Origin: Pseudomonadota bacterium
GTDB taxonomy: Bacteria; Pseudomonadota; Gammaproteobacteria; Burkholderiales; Burkholderiaceae_C
NCBI GenBank assembly: GCA_963205115.1
Contig: CAUJHV010000080.1
Coordinates: 1 to 64,000, forward strand
Reading direction: 5' to 3'
DNA length: 64,000 bases
Part shown: piece after piece, positions 41,262-48,721 of the stretch
Layout: each line of letters opens with the position of its first letter
How positions within the stretch are numbered: the stretch's first letter is position 1
The notes under the pieces: generated by a model
Seen by the model: only the letters and a program-made list of their open reading frames with translations
What the model was told of the DNA's origin: nothing
Databases searched by the model: none
Made by a program: the position numbers and the translations under genes

Positions 41262-42092
41262 ATGCGAAAGCACTTCCTCACAGCGGCCGTTGGCTTGTGT
41301 GCGGCACTCGGGTCCGCACAGTCACTGGCACAGACCACCGTCACGGTCTCGCCGTTCGACATGAAGGATTGGACATTCTTTGACGACGGGACCATCAGGC
41401 CTTGCTCTGCCGGCGAGTTCTGCGGCATGGTGGATGGTCCTGATGCACCGCCTGCCGGCGACGGCAGCGCGAACCTGGAACTGGTCGGTTTGGACAAGCG
41501 GCCGTCGTTGGGGGCACGATTGGACTGGCTCGCCGGGGTCCGATTGGCGGACATCGACGTTCTGCGCTATTCGACTTACGTGAAGGTCAATCAGAACGTC
41601 CAGGCCATCGCGCTTCAGTTTCCCGTCGATAACGACGTGATGGACCAGGACTTTGCGTTCCGCGGCCGGCTCGTCTTCGAGCCCTACTTCGAGCCCAGTC
41701 TGGGGCCTGTACAGAAGCTGGTCTGGCAGACCTGGGACACGCTTCACGGGAAGTGGTGGCTCAGCAGTGCGGGCAATCCTGATCGGTTCCCGTCCACCGT
41801 GTGCAGCCAAAGCGCGCCCTGCACCGTGAGCGAATTGGTGGGCCACTACCCGAACATCGGTGTGCGCGACGTGCTCTTCGATCCGAACGTCATCTTGAAG
41901 GCGGGCGGTGGATGGGCGATTTTCTCCGGCAACGTCGACGCCCTGACCATCGGCATCACAGGGTCGGTGCCCACCACCTACAACTTCGAGCGGGGTCCGA
42001 AGGACAAGGCAGCTTGCTTCAATGGGGGCTGGGTCGGTTCTGCCAAGAACCAGGGCCAATGCGTCAGCCACTTCATGAAAGCGTCCCCATGA
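41262..42092 (+). CDS. Secreted protein of unknown function
   Basis: 276 residues. A Sec signal peptide (MRKHFLTAAVGLCAALGS, cleavage near SLAQ) leads to a mature protein of about 250 residues rich in Trp and aromatic residues (DMKDWTFFDDGT, VWQTWDTLHGKWWLSS). Six cysteines in the mature part allow disulfides. The C-terminal KDKAACFNGGWVGSAKNQGQCVSHF resembles a short Cys-pair ending found on various secreted bacterial proteins. The beta-rich, aromatic composition recalls carbohydrate-binding or adhesin domains, but I cannot assign a family. Translation is supported by a perfect AAGGAG site. It stands alone between two inverted repeats, and its codon use is a little less GC-extreme than its neighbours. 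Confidence 0.75.
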   Translation: MRKHFLTAAVGLCAALGSAQSLAQTTVTVSPFDMKDWTFFDDGTIRPCSAGEFCGMVDGPDAPPAGDGSANLELVGLDKRPSLGARLDWLAGVRLADIDVLRYSTYVKVNQNVQAIALQFPVDNDVMDQDFAFRGRLVFEPYFEPSLGPVQKLVWQTWDTLHGKWWLSSAGNPDRFPSTVCSQSAPCTVSELVGHYPNIGVRDVLFDPNVILKAGGGWAIFSGNVDALTIGITGSVPTTYNFERGPKDKAACFNGGWVGSAKNQGQCVSHFMKASP

Positions 42093-42124
42093 CTCGGCGC
42101 CGCCAGCTCGCCTGAACTGACGCG

Positions 42125-42155
42125 GCAAGGCGTTGTTCGCTTGGCAACGCCTTGC
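42125..42155. terminator. Hairpin after secreted protein gene
   Basis: GCAAGGCGTTG and CAACGCCTTGC form a perfect 11-bp stem with a nine-base loop, 33 bp after the stop of the secreted protein gene. No T-run follows, so if it ends transcription it does so without the usual U-tract or as a 3' stabilising hairpin. Confidence 0.5.
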
Positions 42156-42335
42156 GCGGCGCCCATGTGCGCGCGTGCGCAGCCGGCAATGGCCGGCCAC
42201 AGGTTCACCAAGCTCGAAGGGGCGCCTGCCGAGATTCGAATGGTCCCCGCGCGACATCGCCCCTAGCATCCTTCGCATGCCCCAGACCCGGCGAGACAAC
42301 GGGTCCTGCTGCCGACCAACGAGGGACCTTTGCCG

Positions 42336-43163
42336 ATGTCGCCGTCCACGCCCAGCGCGCCGCCGCGCCACGCCAAGATTTCCTTCGAGGGTGTCCACAA
42401 GCGCTATGCCGGTGCGCGAGCCAACGCCGGTGCGACCGTCGCGCTGGAGCGCCTGGATCTCGAGATCGCCCCGCAGGAGATCGTCTCCATCGTCGGCCCC
42501 ACGGGTTGCGGCAAATCGACGGCCCTGAACCTGCTGGCGGGCTTCGAGACACCCAGCGGCGGCCGCGTCTGCATCGACGGCCTGCCGGTGAACGGCCCCG
42601 GCTCCAACCGTGGCGTGGTGTTCCAGCAGGCCGCACTCTTCCCCTGGCTCACCGTCATGGACAACGTGACGCTGGGCATGGACTGCCGCGGCGCCGACGC
42701 CGCCGAATACCGGCCGCGCGCGCAGGCCCTGCTCGAGGAAGTGGGGCTCAAGGGCTTCGAGCAGCACCATCCCTACCAGCTCTCCGGCGGCATGCAGCAG
42801 CGTGTGCAGATTGCGCGGGCACTCATCGGCGAGCCCGACATCTTGCTGATGGACGAGCCCTTCGGCGCGCTCGATTACCAGACGCGGCTGCTGATGCAGA
42901 AGCTGCTGCTGCGGCTGTGGCAGCACTTCCGGCCGACCATCGTCTTCATCACGCACGACGTCGGCGAGGCGGTCTTCATTTCCGACCGTGTGCTGGCCAT
43001 GTCGCGCCGCCCCGGGCGCGTGATTGCCGACGTGACGGTGGACGCGCCCAAGCCGCGCGACTACGAATTCATGTCCTCCACCGCCTTCAACGAACTGGAA
43101 CGCCGCTTGCTGCTGGCGGTGCAGAACGAGGTCGAGCGCGACGACCCGGCGATGGCGCATTGA
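42336..43163 (+). CDS. ABC transporter ATPase, nitrate/sulfonate/taurine type
   Basis: 275 residues. Walker A is GPTGCGKST, the Q-loop region is VVFQQAALFPWLTVMDNV, the signature is LSGGMQQRVQIARAL, Walker B is ILLMDEPFGALD, and the switch His lies in VFITHDVGEAVF. FPWLTV and the C-terminal EAVFISDRVLAMSRRPGR block are typical of SsuB/TauB/ThiY-linked ATPases. It powers import by the adjacent permease. ATG at 42336 or TTG at 42330 both fit the GAGG site. No sulfonate-degrading enzyme genes are nearby, so the substrate remains open. Confidence 0.92.
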   Translation: MSPSTPSAPPRHAKISFEGVHKRYAGARANAGATVALERLDLEIAPQEIVSIVGPTGCGKSTALNLLAGFETPSGGRVCIDGLPVNGPGSNRGVVFQQAALFPWLTVMDNVTLGMDCRGADAAEYRPRAQALLEEVGLKGFEQHHPYQLSGGMQQRVQIARALIGEPDILLMDEPFGALDYQTRLLMQKLLLRLWQHFRPTIVFITHDVGEAVFISDRVLAMSRRPGRVIADVTVDAPKPRDYEFMSSTAFNELERRLLLAVQNEVERDDPAMAH

Positions 43164-43212
43164 CCCCGCCTACCTAACCTACAAACCCACGAGCACCGAA
43201 GGAGACCCGCCG

Positions 43213-44259
43213 ATGAAACCGATCCGCCTGCTGAAGGCCGCTGCCGGCCTGCTGGCCCTGTCCGCATCGGCGGCCTTTGCGCAAAGCAAACCGGCCGAGC
43301 CGCTGCTGGAATTCAACTACGGCCTGCCCGCAGCCAACCATGCGTCGGTCTTTGTCGCGCAGGACCTGGGCCTGTTCGAGAAGGTGGGCCTGAAGCCCAA
43401 GTTCTTCTTCTTCCAGTCGGGTGCACCGCTGCTGGCCGGCCTGAAGAGCGAGAGCCTGGACGTCGTCACCGCGGGCCTGGCGCTGGCCTTTGCGATCGGG
43501 CAGAACATTCCGCTCAAGCTGATGTTCTGGGAAGCCAACTCCGCGGCCAGCGAAGGCCTGGTGGTGGATCCGAAATCAGGCCTGAAGTCCTACCGCGACC
43601 TGGCCAAGGCCAAGAAGATCGCCGCGGCCACGGGCACCTGCGCGCAGGTGTCTCTGTACCTGATGGCCAAGAAGGCCGGCATCGAATACAGCAAGCTGGA
43701 CGTGGTCAACCTGCCGGCCCCGCTGTTCCGCAATGCCTTCATGAGCGGCTCCATCGACGCCGGCGTGGCCTGGCCGCCGTTTTCGCTGCAGCTTCAGCAG
43801 GAAGGCTATCCGGTTGTCTCCTTCGACGAGGAATACACGCCGCCCGGTGGTGTGTGCCCCGGCCTGACGGCCGCGCGGCCCGCGTTCCTGAAGCAGAACC
43901 CGCAGATCGGCGTGAAGCTGCTGCAGGTGGAGGCCATGGCCCGCGAGGCGATCGCCAAGAACCCGCAGGTGGGCATCGACGCCTACGTCAAGCGCCTGCA
44001 GCTCTCACCGGCCGTGGCCAAGGCCACGCTGGAGCGCGAGTGCTGCGGCCGCGGCATCCCCAGCTTTGCCGAGCAGCTGGACCCGTCGTCGCCGTACTCG
44101 ATGACGTCCAAGGAAGGCGGCCTGGTGGCCAAGCTGGTGCTGGCCAGCGAAGCGCTGCACGCGGCCAAGGCCATCGCCGAGCCGATTCCGCTGGCGGCCA
44201 TCCAGGAAGCCGTGGACCCGAGCCACCTGCGCGAGTACATGAAGACCCTGGGCAAGTGA
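43213..44259 (+). CDS. NMT1/SsuA-type ABC substrate-binding protein (first copy)
   Basis: 348 residues with a signal peptide (LLKAAAGLLALSASAAFA). ANHASVFVAQDLGLFEKVGL and LKSESLDVVTAGLALAFAIGQ are the ABC-type nitrate/sulfonate/thiamine-precursor receptor pattern. Conserved cysteines in ATGTCAQ and GGVCPG, and an extra CC in LERECCGRG, may form disulfides in the periplasm. It sits between the ATPase and permease genes and is clearly paralogous to the binding protein at 45115, sharing for example QDLGLFEK, APLLAGLKSESLDVVTAGL and VVNLPAPL. Confidence 0.9.
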   Translation: MKPIRLLKAAAGLLALSASAAFAQSKPAEPLLEFNYGLPAANHASVFVAQDLGLFEKVGLKPKFFFFQSGAPLLAGLKSESLDVVTAGLALAFAIGQNIPLKLMFWEANSAASEGLVVDPKSGLKSYRDLAKAKKIAAATGTCAQVSLYLMAKKAGIEYSKLDVVNLPAPLFRNAFMSGSIDAGVAWPPFSLQLQQEGYPVVSFDEEYTPPGGVCPGLTAARPAFLKQNPQIGVKLLQVEAMAREAIAKNPQVGIDAYVKRLQLSPAVAKATLERECCGRGIPSFAEQLDPSSPYSMTSKEGGLVAKLVLASEALHAAKAIAEPIPLAAIQEAVDPSHLREYMKTLGK

Positions 44260-44275
44260 CGTGCAGCCCGTTGCC

Positions 44276-45085
44276 ATGACCTCACCCGATCCGGCCCCGG
44301 CCATCGCGGAGCCGCAGACGCGCCGCGTGCCGGACGTGGCGTGGTCCATCGGCGCCATCGTCGCGCTGCTGGTGGCCTGGGTCGCGGTCACCTACTCGGG
44401 CCTGGTCAAGCCGGGTTACCTGCCCACGCCGGTGGAACTCAGCACGACGCTGGTCGAACTGGTGCGCCAGGGCTACCAGGGCAAGCCGCTGTGGGAACAC
44501 ATCGGCATCAGCCTGTTCCGCACTTTCTCGGGCTTCGTGCTGGGCGCCGTCTTGGGCGTGCCGCTGGGCCTGCTGACCGGCTACAGCCGCCGCGCAGGCG
44601 CGATGGTCTCGCCGATCATGGCCTTCATCCGCCCGATCCCGCCCATCGCCTTCATCCCGATGGCGGTGCTGTATTTCGGCCTGGGCGAGGTGGGCAAGAT
44701 CGTGCTGATCTTCTTCGTCTCGTTCAACTACGTGCAGACGAATGCGCATGCCGGCGCCGCCAACTTTCCGATTGCCTGGCGTCGTGCGGCGGAGTCGCTG
44801 GGTCTCACACGTGCGCAGGTCTTCACGCGCATCGTGCTGCCCGGGGCGCTACCGGCCATCTTCACCGGCTTGAAGGTCGCGCTCGCCCTGAGCTGGGCCG
44901 TGGTGGTGGCGGCCGAGCTGGTGGGCGCGCAAAGCGGCCTGGGTTTCATGATCTCGGACGCGGCGCTGCTGTTCCGCATCCCGGTGGTGTTCATCGGCAT
45001 CGCACTGATCGGCGTCATCGGCCTGCTGCTGAACCTGGCTTTGAATGCCCTGGAAACCCGGGTCGTGCACTGGAAGGGCCGCTGA
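44276..45085 (+). CDS. ABC transporter permease, SsuC/TauC type
   Basis: 269 residues with six membrane helices. The cytoplasmic EAA loop is seen as AWRRAAESLGLTRAQVFTRIVLPGALPAIFTGL, i.e. an EAA-G-x9-I-x-LP consensus. FIRPIPPIAFIPMAVLYFGLG is the conserved stretch of SsuC-like permeases. It starts at ATG 44276, or GTG 44261, shortly after the first binding protein gene. It forms the channel with the ATPase encoded upstream. Confidence 0.92.
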   Translation: MTSPDPAPAIAEPQTRRVPDVAWSIGAIVALLVAWVAVTYSGLVKPGYLPTPVELSTTLVELVRQGYQGKPLWEHIGISLFRTFSGFVLGAVLGVPLGLLTGYSRRAGAMVSPIMAFIRPIPPIAFIPMAVLYFGLGEVGKIVLIFFVSFNYVQTNAHAGAANFPIAWRRAAESLGLTRAQVFTRIVLPGALPAIFTGLKVALALSWAVVVAAELVGAQSGLGFMISDAALLFRIPVVFIGIALIGVIGLLLNLALNALETRVVHWKGR

Positions 45086-45114
45086 AGGTCCGCAACCACA
45101 AGAAGGATAATTTC

Positions 45115-46137
45115 ATGCGCCTGTTGTTTTCCGCATTAGCCCTCAGTGCAGCCGCCCTCATCGGCGGGCCTGCGGTCGCCCAGGGTGCCGCACCCATCGA
45201 GATCAACTACGGCTACACAACGGCCGACCACGTCAACGTCTATGTCGCGCAGGATCTGGGCCTGTTCGAGAAGGCCGGCCTGAAGGCCAAGTTCTTCGCC
45301 TTCCCCTCGGGCGCGCCGCTGCTGGCCGGCCTGAAGAGCGAAAGCCTGGACGTGGTCACCGCTGGCCTCGGGCTGGCTTTCGCGCTGGGCCAGAACATCC
45401 CGCTGTCGATCCTGTTCGTCAACTCCAACGACGCCACGGGCGAGGGGCTGGTTGTCAACGAAGGCAGCGCCATCCGCTCGTGGAAGGACATCGGCAAGGC
45501 CGGCAAGATCGCCGCGGCCTCGGGCACCTGCGCGCAGGTGGCGCTGTACCTGATGGCGCAGAAGGCGGGCCTGGACTACGCCAAGCTCAACGTCGTCAAC
45601 CTGCCGGCCCCGCTGCTGCGCAATGCCTTCAAGAGCAGTTCGATCGACGCGGGCATCGCCTGGGCGCCGTACTCGATGGCGCTGGATGCCGAGGGCTTCC
45701 GTGTGGTGAGCTGGGACCCCGAGTACACACCCGGCGGCGTGTGCCCGCGCATGACGGCCATGCGGCCGGCCTTCGCCAAGGCCAACCCCGACGTGGGCCT
45801 GCGCCTGCTGCAGGTCGACGCAGCCGCATCCGCCGCCGTGGCCAAGGATCCGCAGATCGCCATCGACGCGCTCGTCAAGCGCCTGGGCCTGACCCCGTCT
45901 GTCGCCAAGGCCACGATGGAGCGCATCTACCTGCAGCGGCCCAGTTTTGCGCAACAGGTCGATCCGTCGACCGAACACTCGCTGACCTCGGCGGATGGCG
46001 GTCTGGCCGGCAAGCTGCAACTGGCCATGCAGGTGCTGCTGGCGACCAAGAGCATTCCCGAGCCCGTGCCGATGAGCCTGATCCGCGCGTCCATCGATGC
46101 CGGGCCGCTGAAGGCCTTTGCGGCGCGGGCCAAGTAG
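45115..46137 (+). CDS. NMT1/SsuA-type ABC substrate-binding protein (second copy)
   Basis: 340 residues with a signal peptide (LLFSALALSAAALIGGPAVAQ). HVNVYVAQDLGLFEKAGL, ASGTCAQVALYLMAQKAG, VVNLPAPLLRNAF and TPGGVCPRM align with the first copy along the whole length. It follows the permease by 29 bp and is probably in the same transcript. The two receptors likely bind related ligands with different specificity or affinity. The CC pair of the first copy is absent here. Confidence 0.9.
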   Translation: MRLLFSALALSAAALIGGPAVAQGAAPIEINYGYTTADHVNVYVAQDLGLFEKAGLKAKFFAFPSGAPLLAGLKSESLDVVTAGLGLAFALGQNIPLSILFVNSNDATGEGLVVNEGSAIRSWKDIGKAGKIAAASGTCAQVALYLMAQKAGLDYAKLNVVNLPAPLLRNAFKSSSIDAGIAWAPYSMALDAEGFRVVSWDPEYTPGGVCPRMTAMRPAFAKANPDVGLRLLQVDAAASAAVAKDPQIAIDALVKRLGLTPSVAKATMERIYLQRPSFAQQVDPSTEHSLTSADGGLAGKLQLAMQVLLATKSIPEPVPMSLIRASIDAGPLKAFAARAK

Positions 46138-46221
46138 GCGCGCCTGCGCGCATGCCGGCGGCCGGCGCGCGCCGCCCAGCCGGCCATCTGCACGGGGCGC
46201 CACCGGCGACGGCTCCAGGCG

Positions 46222-46250
46222 TTGACTTTCGGAGGCGACCGGTCTAGTCT
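46222..46250 (+). promoter_or_regulatory. Promoter with TetR operator before the TetR gene
   Basis: TTGACT (46222-46227), a 17-bp spacer and TAGTCT (46245-46250) form a sigma-70-like promoter whose start would fall at about 46257, almost on the ATG, implying a near-leaderless message. The palindromic core GACCGGTC followed by TA (46237-46246) overlaps the -10 and recurs at 47027-47036. It is a likely autorepression site. Confidence 0.55.
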
Positions 46251-46257
46251 GGCCGCC

Positions 46258-46977
46258 ATGAGAAGAGGACTTGCTCCAGCCGGCGGCGACACACCGCAAG
46301 CGCGAACCACCCAGAAACCGGTCACTGCCGACAAGGCAGCGCCTCCGGTACGCAGCCGCAGCGTGCGCGCCATGGAGCGCGGCGACACGAAGCGCGCGCT
46401 GGTCTGGTGCGGGACCGAGCTGCTGACCGAACGCGGGTTCCAGGTCACTGGCATCGACGAGGTGCTCAAGCGCGTGGGGGTCCCCAAGGGATCCTTCTAT
46501 CACTTCTTCGCCAACAAGCACGAGTTCGGCGAAGCGGTGATCCAGAACTACGTCGAGTACTACGCGCGCAAGATGACGCGCATCTTCGACGACGAATCCA
46601 CGTCCCCGCTCTCACGGCTGCGCGCTTTTGTCGAGGACGCCAAGCGCGGCATGTTGAAGTACGGCTATCGGCGCGGCTGCCTGATCGGCAACCTCGGACA
46701 GGAGCTGGCCAGCCTCGACGACGCATTCCGCGTGCAACTGGAGGCTGTGCTCATCGCGTGGGAGCGGCGTGTCGAGGGCTGCCTGCAACAGGCGATCGAT
46801 GCGGGTGAACTGGCACCGGACAGCGACGCCGCTGCCATCTCGCGCTTCTTCTGGATCGGCTGGGAAGGAGCGGTGCTGCGCGCCAAGCTCACGCGCAACG
46901 CCGAGCCCCTGGACCAGTTTGCCGGCATGTTCTTCGCGATGCTGGCGCCGCCTGCCCGCCGCACTCGCCGCCGATAA
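46258..46977 (+). CDS. TetR-family transcriptional regulator, AcuR/NemR-like
   Basis: 239 residues. After an unusual basic/Pro-rich N-terminal tail of about 35 residues, the helix-turn-helix reads TKRALVWCGTELLTERGF and GIDEVLKRVGVPKGSFYHFF. The C-terminal ligand domain contains YRRGCLIGNLGQELASLDD, the pattern of AcuR/NemR-type regulators, in which a Cys in GCLIGNL may sense electrophiles. Matching palindromes lie before this gene and before livG, so it probably represses both itself and the downstream liv/CoA operon. A start at the internal Met nearer the helix-turn-helix is possible. Confidence 0.87.
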   Translation: MRRGLAPAGGDTPQARTTQKPVTADKAAPPVRSRSVRAMERGDTKRALVWCGTELLTERGFQVTGIDEVLKRVGVPKGSFYHFFANKHEFGEAVIQNYVEYYARKMTRIFDDESTSPLSRLRAFVEDAKRGMLKYGYRRGCLIGNLGQELASLDDAFRVQLEAVLIAWERRVEGCLQQAIDAGELAPDSDAAAISRFFWIGWEGAVLRAKLTRNAEPLDQFAGMFFAMLAPPARRTRRR

Positions 46978-47021
46978 CCGGCCGCTGCGTCGATCCCTCG
47001 GGTTTTCCTCGGGACCTTTTC

Positions 47022-47040
47022 TAGACGACCGGTCTATTAT
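47022..47040 (+). promoter_or_regulatory. TetR operator over the livG promoter
   Basis: TAGACGACCGGTCTA (47022-47036) contains the same GACCGGTCTA core as 46237-46246 and is flanked by inverted TAGAC/GTCTA ends. It overlaps a good -10 hexamer TATTAT (47035-47040); the -35 is weak. The arrangement fits repression of the transport operon by the TetR protein just upstream. Confidence 0.55.
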
Positions 47041-47134
47041 CAATTCGTCAGCCGCGACATCCGTCGCAGCCACGGGTCCAGAGCAGGGTGCGCCGTGCAG
47101 ATCACCAGGTACCGCAGCGTTGAACGGGGGCTCC

Positions 47135-47902
47135 GTGGCTGAGCCCTTGCTCGCGTTGAGTGCACTGGGCAAGCGCTTCGGTGGCGTGCAGGCCGTCAAG
47201 GACCTGTCGTTTGCGGTGGGCGAAGCCGAGATCGTCGGCCTCATCGGACCCAACGGTTCGGGCAAGTCCACCTCGGTAAACCTCATCTCGGGCACGCTGC
47301 CACCCTCGAGCGGCGAGATCCGCTTTGCAGGCGCCAGCGTCGCGAAGCTCTCGGTCAGCGAACGTGTGCCGCTCGGCCTGGCACGCACGTTCCAGACCAC
47401 CAGCGTCTTCCCCGAATTCAGCGTGCGCGAGCAGGTGTTGACCGCCTGCCATGTGCGCTACCGGAGCAGCGCCTCGGGCTCGGTTTTTCGTACCGCTGCG
47501 GCGCGCCGCGAGCAACACACGCAGCAGGCCAAGGTCGAAGAGATCCTCGCGTTTGTCGGGCTGTCGGCGGTGGCCGACGAAGCCGCGTCGGCGATTTCTT
47601 CGGCACAGCAGCGGCTGTTGATGATCGCCACCGCGCTGGCCACCGAACCCCGCCTGCTGCTGCTGGACGAACCGGCCGCGGGCATGGTGGCCAAGGAGCG
47701 CAAGGATCTCGCCACGCTGATCCAGCGCATCCGCGATCGCGGCACGGCCGTGCTGGTCATCGAGCACCACATGGGCTTGATCATGGAGGTCTGCTCGCGC
47801 ATCGTGGTGCTCAACTTCGGCCAGAAGATCGCCGAAGGCGCGCCGGCCGACATCCAGCAGAACCCAGCCGTGATCGACGCCTACCTGGGTGGAGCACACT
47901 GA
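47135..47902 (+). CDS. livG: Branched-chain amino acid-type ABC transporter ATPase LivG
   Basis: 255 residues. Walker A is GPNGSGKST, the Q-loop lies in GLARTFQTTSVFPEFSV, Walker B is LLLLDEPAAGM and the switch His lies in VIEHHMGLIMEV. The ABC signature is divergent: AISSAQQRLLMIATALAT in place of LSxGQQ. AGMVAKERKDLATLIQRIRD and PAVIDAYLGG at the C-terminus are LivG-typical. The GTG at 47135 with GGGG upstream gives the family start; no ATG is suitably placed. It pairs with LivF, LivH and LivM below. Confidence 0.9.
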   Translation: MAEPLLALSALGKRFGGVQAVKDLSFAVGEAEIVGLIGPNGSGKSTSVNLISGTLPPSSGEIRFAGASVAKLSVSERVPLGLARTFQTTSVFPEFSVREQVLTACHVRYRSSASGSVFRTAAARREQHTQQAKVEEILAFVGLSAVADEAASAISSAQQRLLMIATALATEPRLLLLDEPAAGMVAKERKDLATLIQRIRDRGTAVLVIEHHMGLIMEVCSRIVVLNFGQKIAEGAPADIQQNPAVIDAYLGGAH

Positions 47903-47904
47903 CA

Positions 47905-47945
47905 TGAAGCCCCCACGCTCACTGCGTTCGCCCCCCCGAGGGGGC
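47905..47945. repeat. Comamonadaceae-type GC hairpin repeat
   Basis: This block sits between livG and livF. It begins AAGCCCCCACGCTCACTGCG and ends in a GCCCCC-CCGA-GGGGGC hairpin (47930-47945). I recall near-identical intergenic sequences scattered through Comamonadaceae genomes. Inside an operon it may modulate downstream expression or stabilise RNA. It does not encode protein. Confidence 0.65.
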
Positions 47946-47980
47946 GGTCAGTGCCTTCGGAACGGCCGGGCGGCACTGAC

Positions 47981-48682
47981 ATGCTAAAGGTGCGCGATCT
48001 ACACGCGGGCTACGGCAAAGCCGATGTGCTGCACGGCGTGAACTTCGACGTCAGCGCCGGCGAGTGCGTGGCCCTGGTGGGTGCCAACGGTGCCGGCAAG
48101 AGCACCACGCTGAAGTGCATCTGCGGCCTGGTCGGCGTGCGCGGCGGCAGCATCGAATTCGAAGGCCGGCGCATCGACGGGCTGCCCGGCCACACCATCG
48201 TGCGTCTGGGCATCACGATGTGCCCTGAGGGCCGCCAGGTGTTCCCCGACATGTCGGTGCGCGAGAACCTGGAAATGGGCGCGCATGTACGCAGCGACCG
48301 CGCGCAGGCCGCCGACCTCGAAGCCATGATGGATCTCTTCCCGGTGCTGCGCTCCCGCGCGCGCCAGAGCGCCGGCACCTTGTCCGGCGGCGAGCAGGAG
48401 ATGCTGGCCATCGCACGCGCGCTGATGTCCAAGCCCAAGCTGTGCATCTTCGACGAGCCTTCACTGGGCCTGGCGCCCAAGATCGTCGCCGAGGTCGAGC
48501 AGACCCTGGCCCGCATCAAGGCGATGGGCGTCACCGTCCTGCTGGTGGAGCAGAACGCCTCGATGGCCTTGCGACTGGCCGACCGGGCCTATGTCTATGA
48601 GGCCGGGGAGATCGTGCTGCAGGGCACGGGTACGGAGTTGCAGGCACACCCGGAAGTCAGCAAGGCCTATCTGGGTTACTGA
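47981..48682 (+). CDS. livF: Branched-chain amino acid-type ABC transporter ATPase LivF
   Basis: 233 residues. LHAGYGKADVLHGVNF at the start, Walker A GANGAGKST, CPEGRQVFPDMSVRENLEMGA (the LivF-specific Q-loop block), signature LSGGEQEMLAIARAL, Walker B CIFDEPSLGLAP and LLVEQNASMALRLADRAY. It works as a heterodimer with LivG. The ATG at 47981 is chosen as the family start. The GC hairpin repeat separates it from livG. Confidence 0.93.
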   Translation: MLKVRDLHAGYGKADVLHGVNFDVSAGECVALVGANGAGKSTTLKCICGLVGVRGGSIEFEGRRIDGLPGHTIVRLGITMCPEGRQVFPDMSVRENLEMGAHVRSDRAQAADLEAMMDLFPVLRSRARQSAGTLSGGEQEMLAIARALMSKPKLCIFDEPSLGLAPKIVAEVEQTLARIKAMGVTVLLVEQNASMALRLADRAYVYEAGEIVLQGTGTELQAHPEVSKAYLGY

Positions 48683-48721
48683 CGGCGTGGCATTGAACAC
48701 TTTCGACATGGAGACAAACAC

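Noticed and set aside
47905-47945. Intrinsic terminator of livG
   Set aside because: The hairpin has no T-run and matches a dispersed repeat type; livF, livK and the rest clearly continue the same function.
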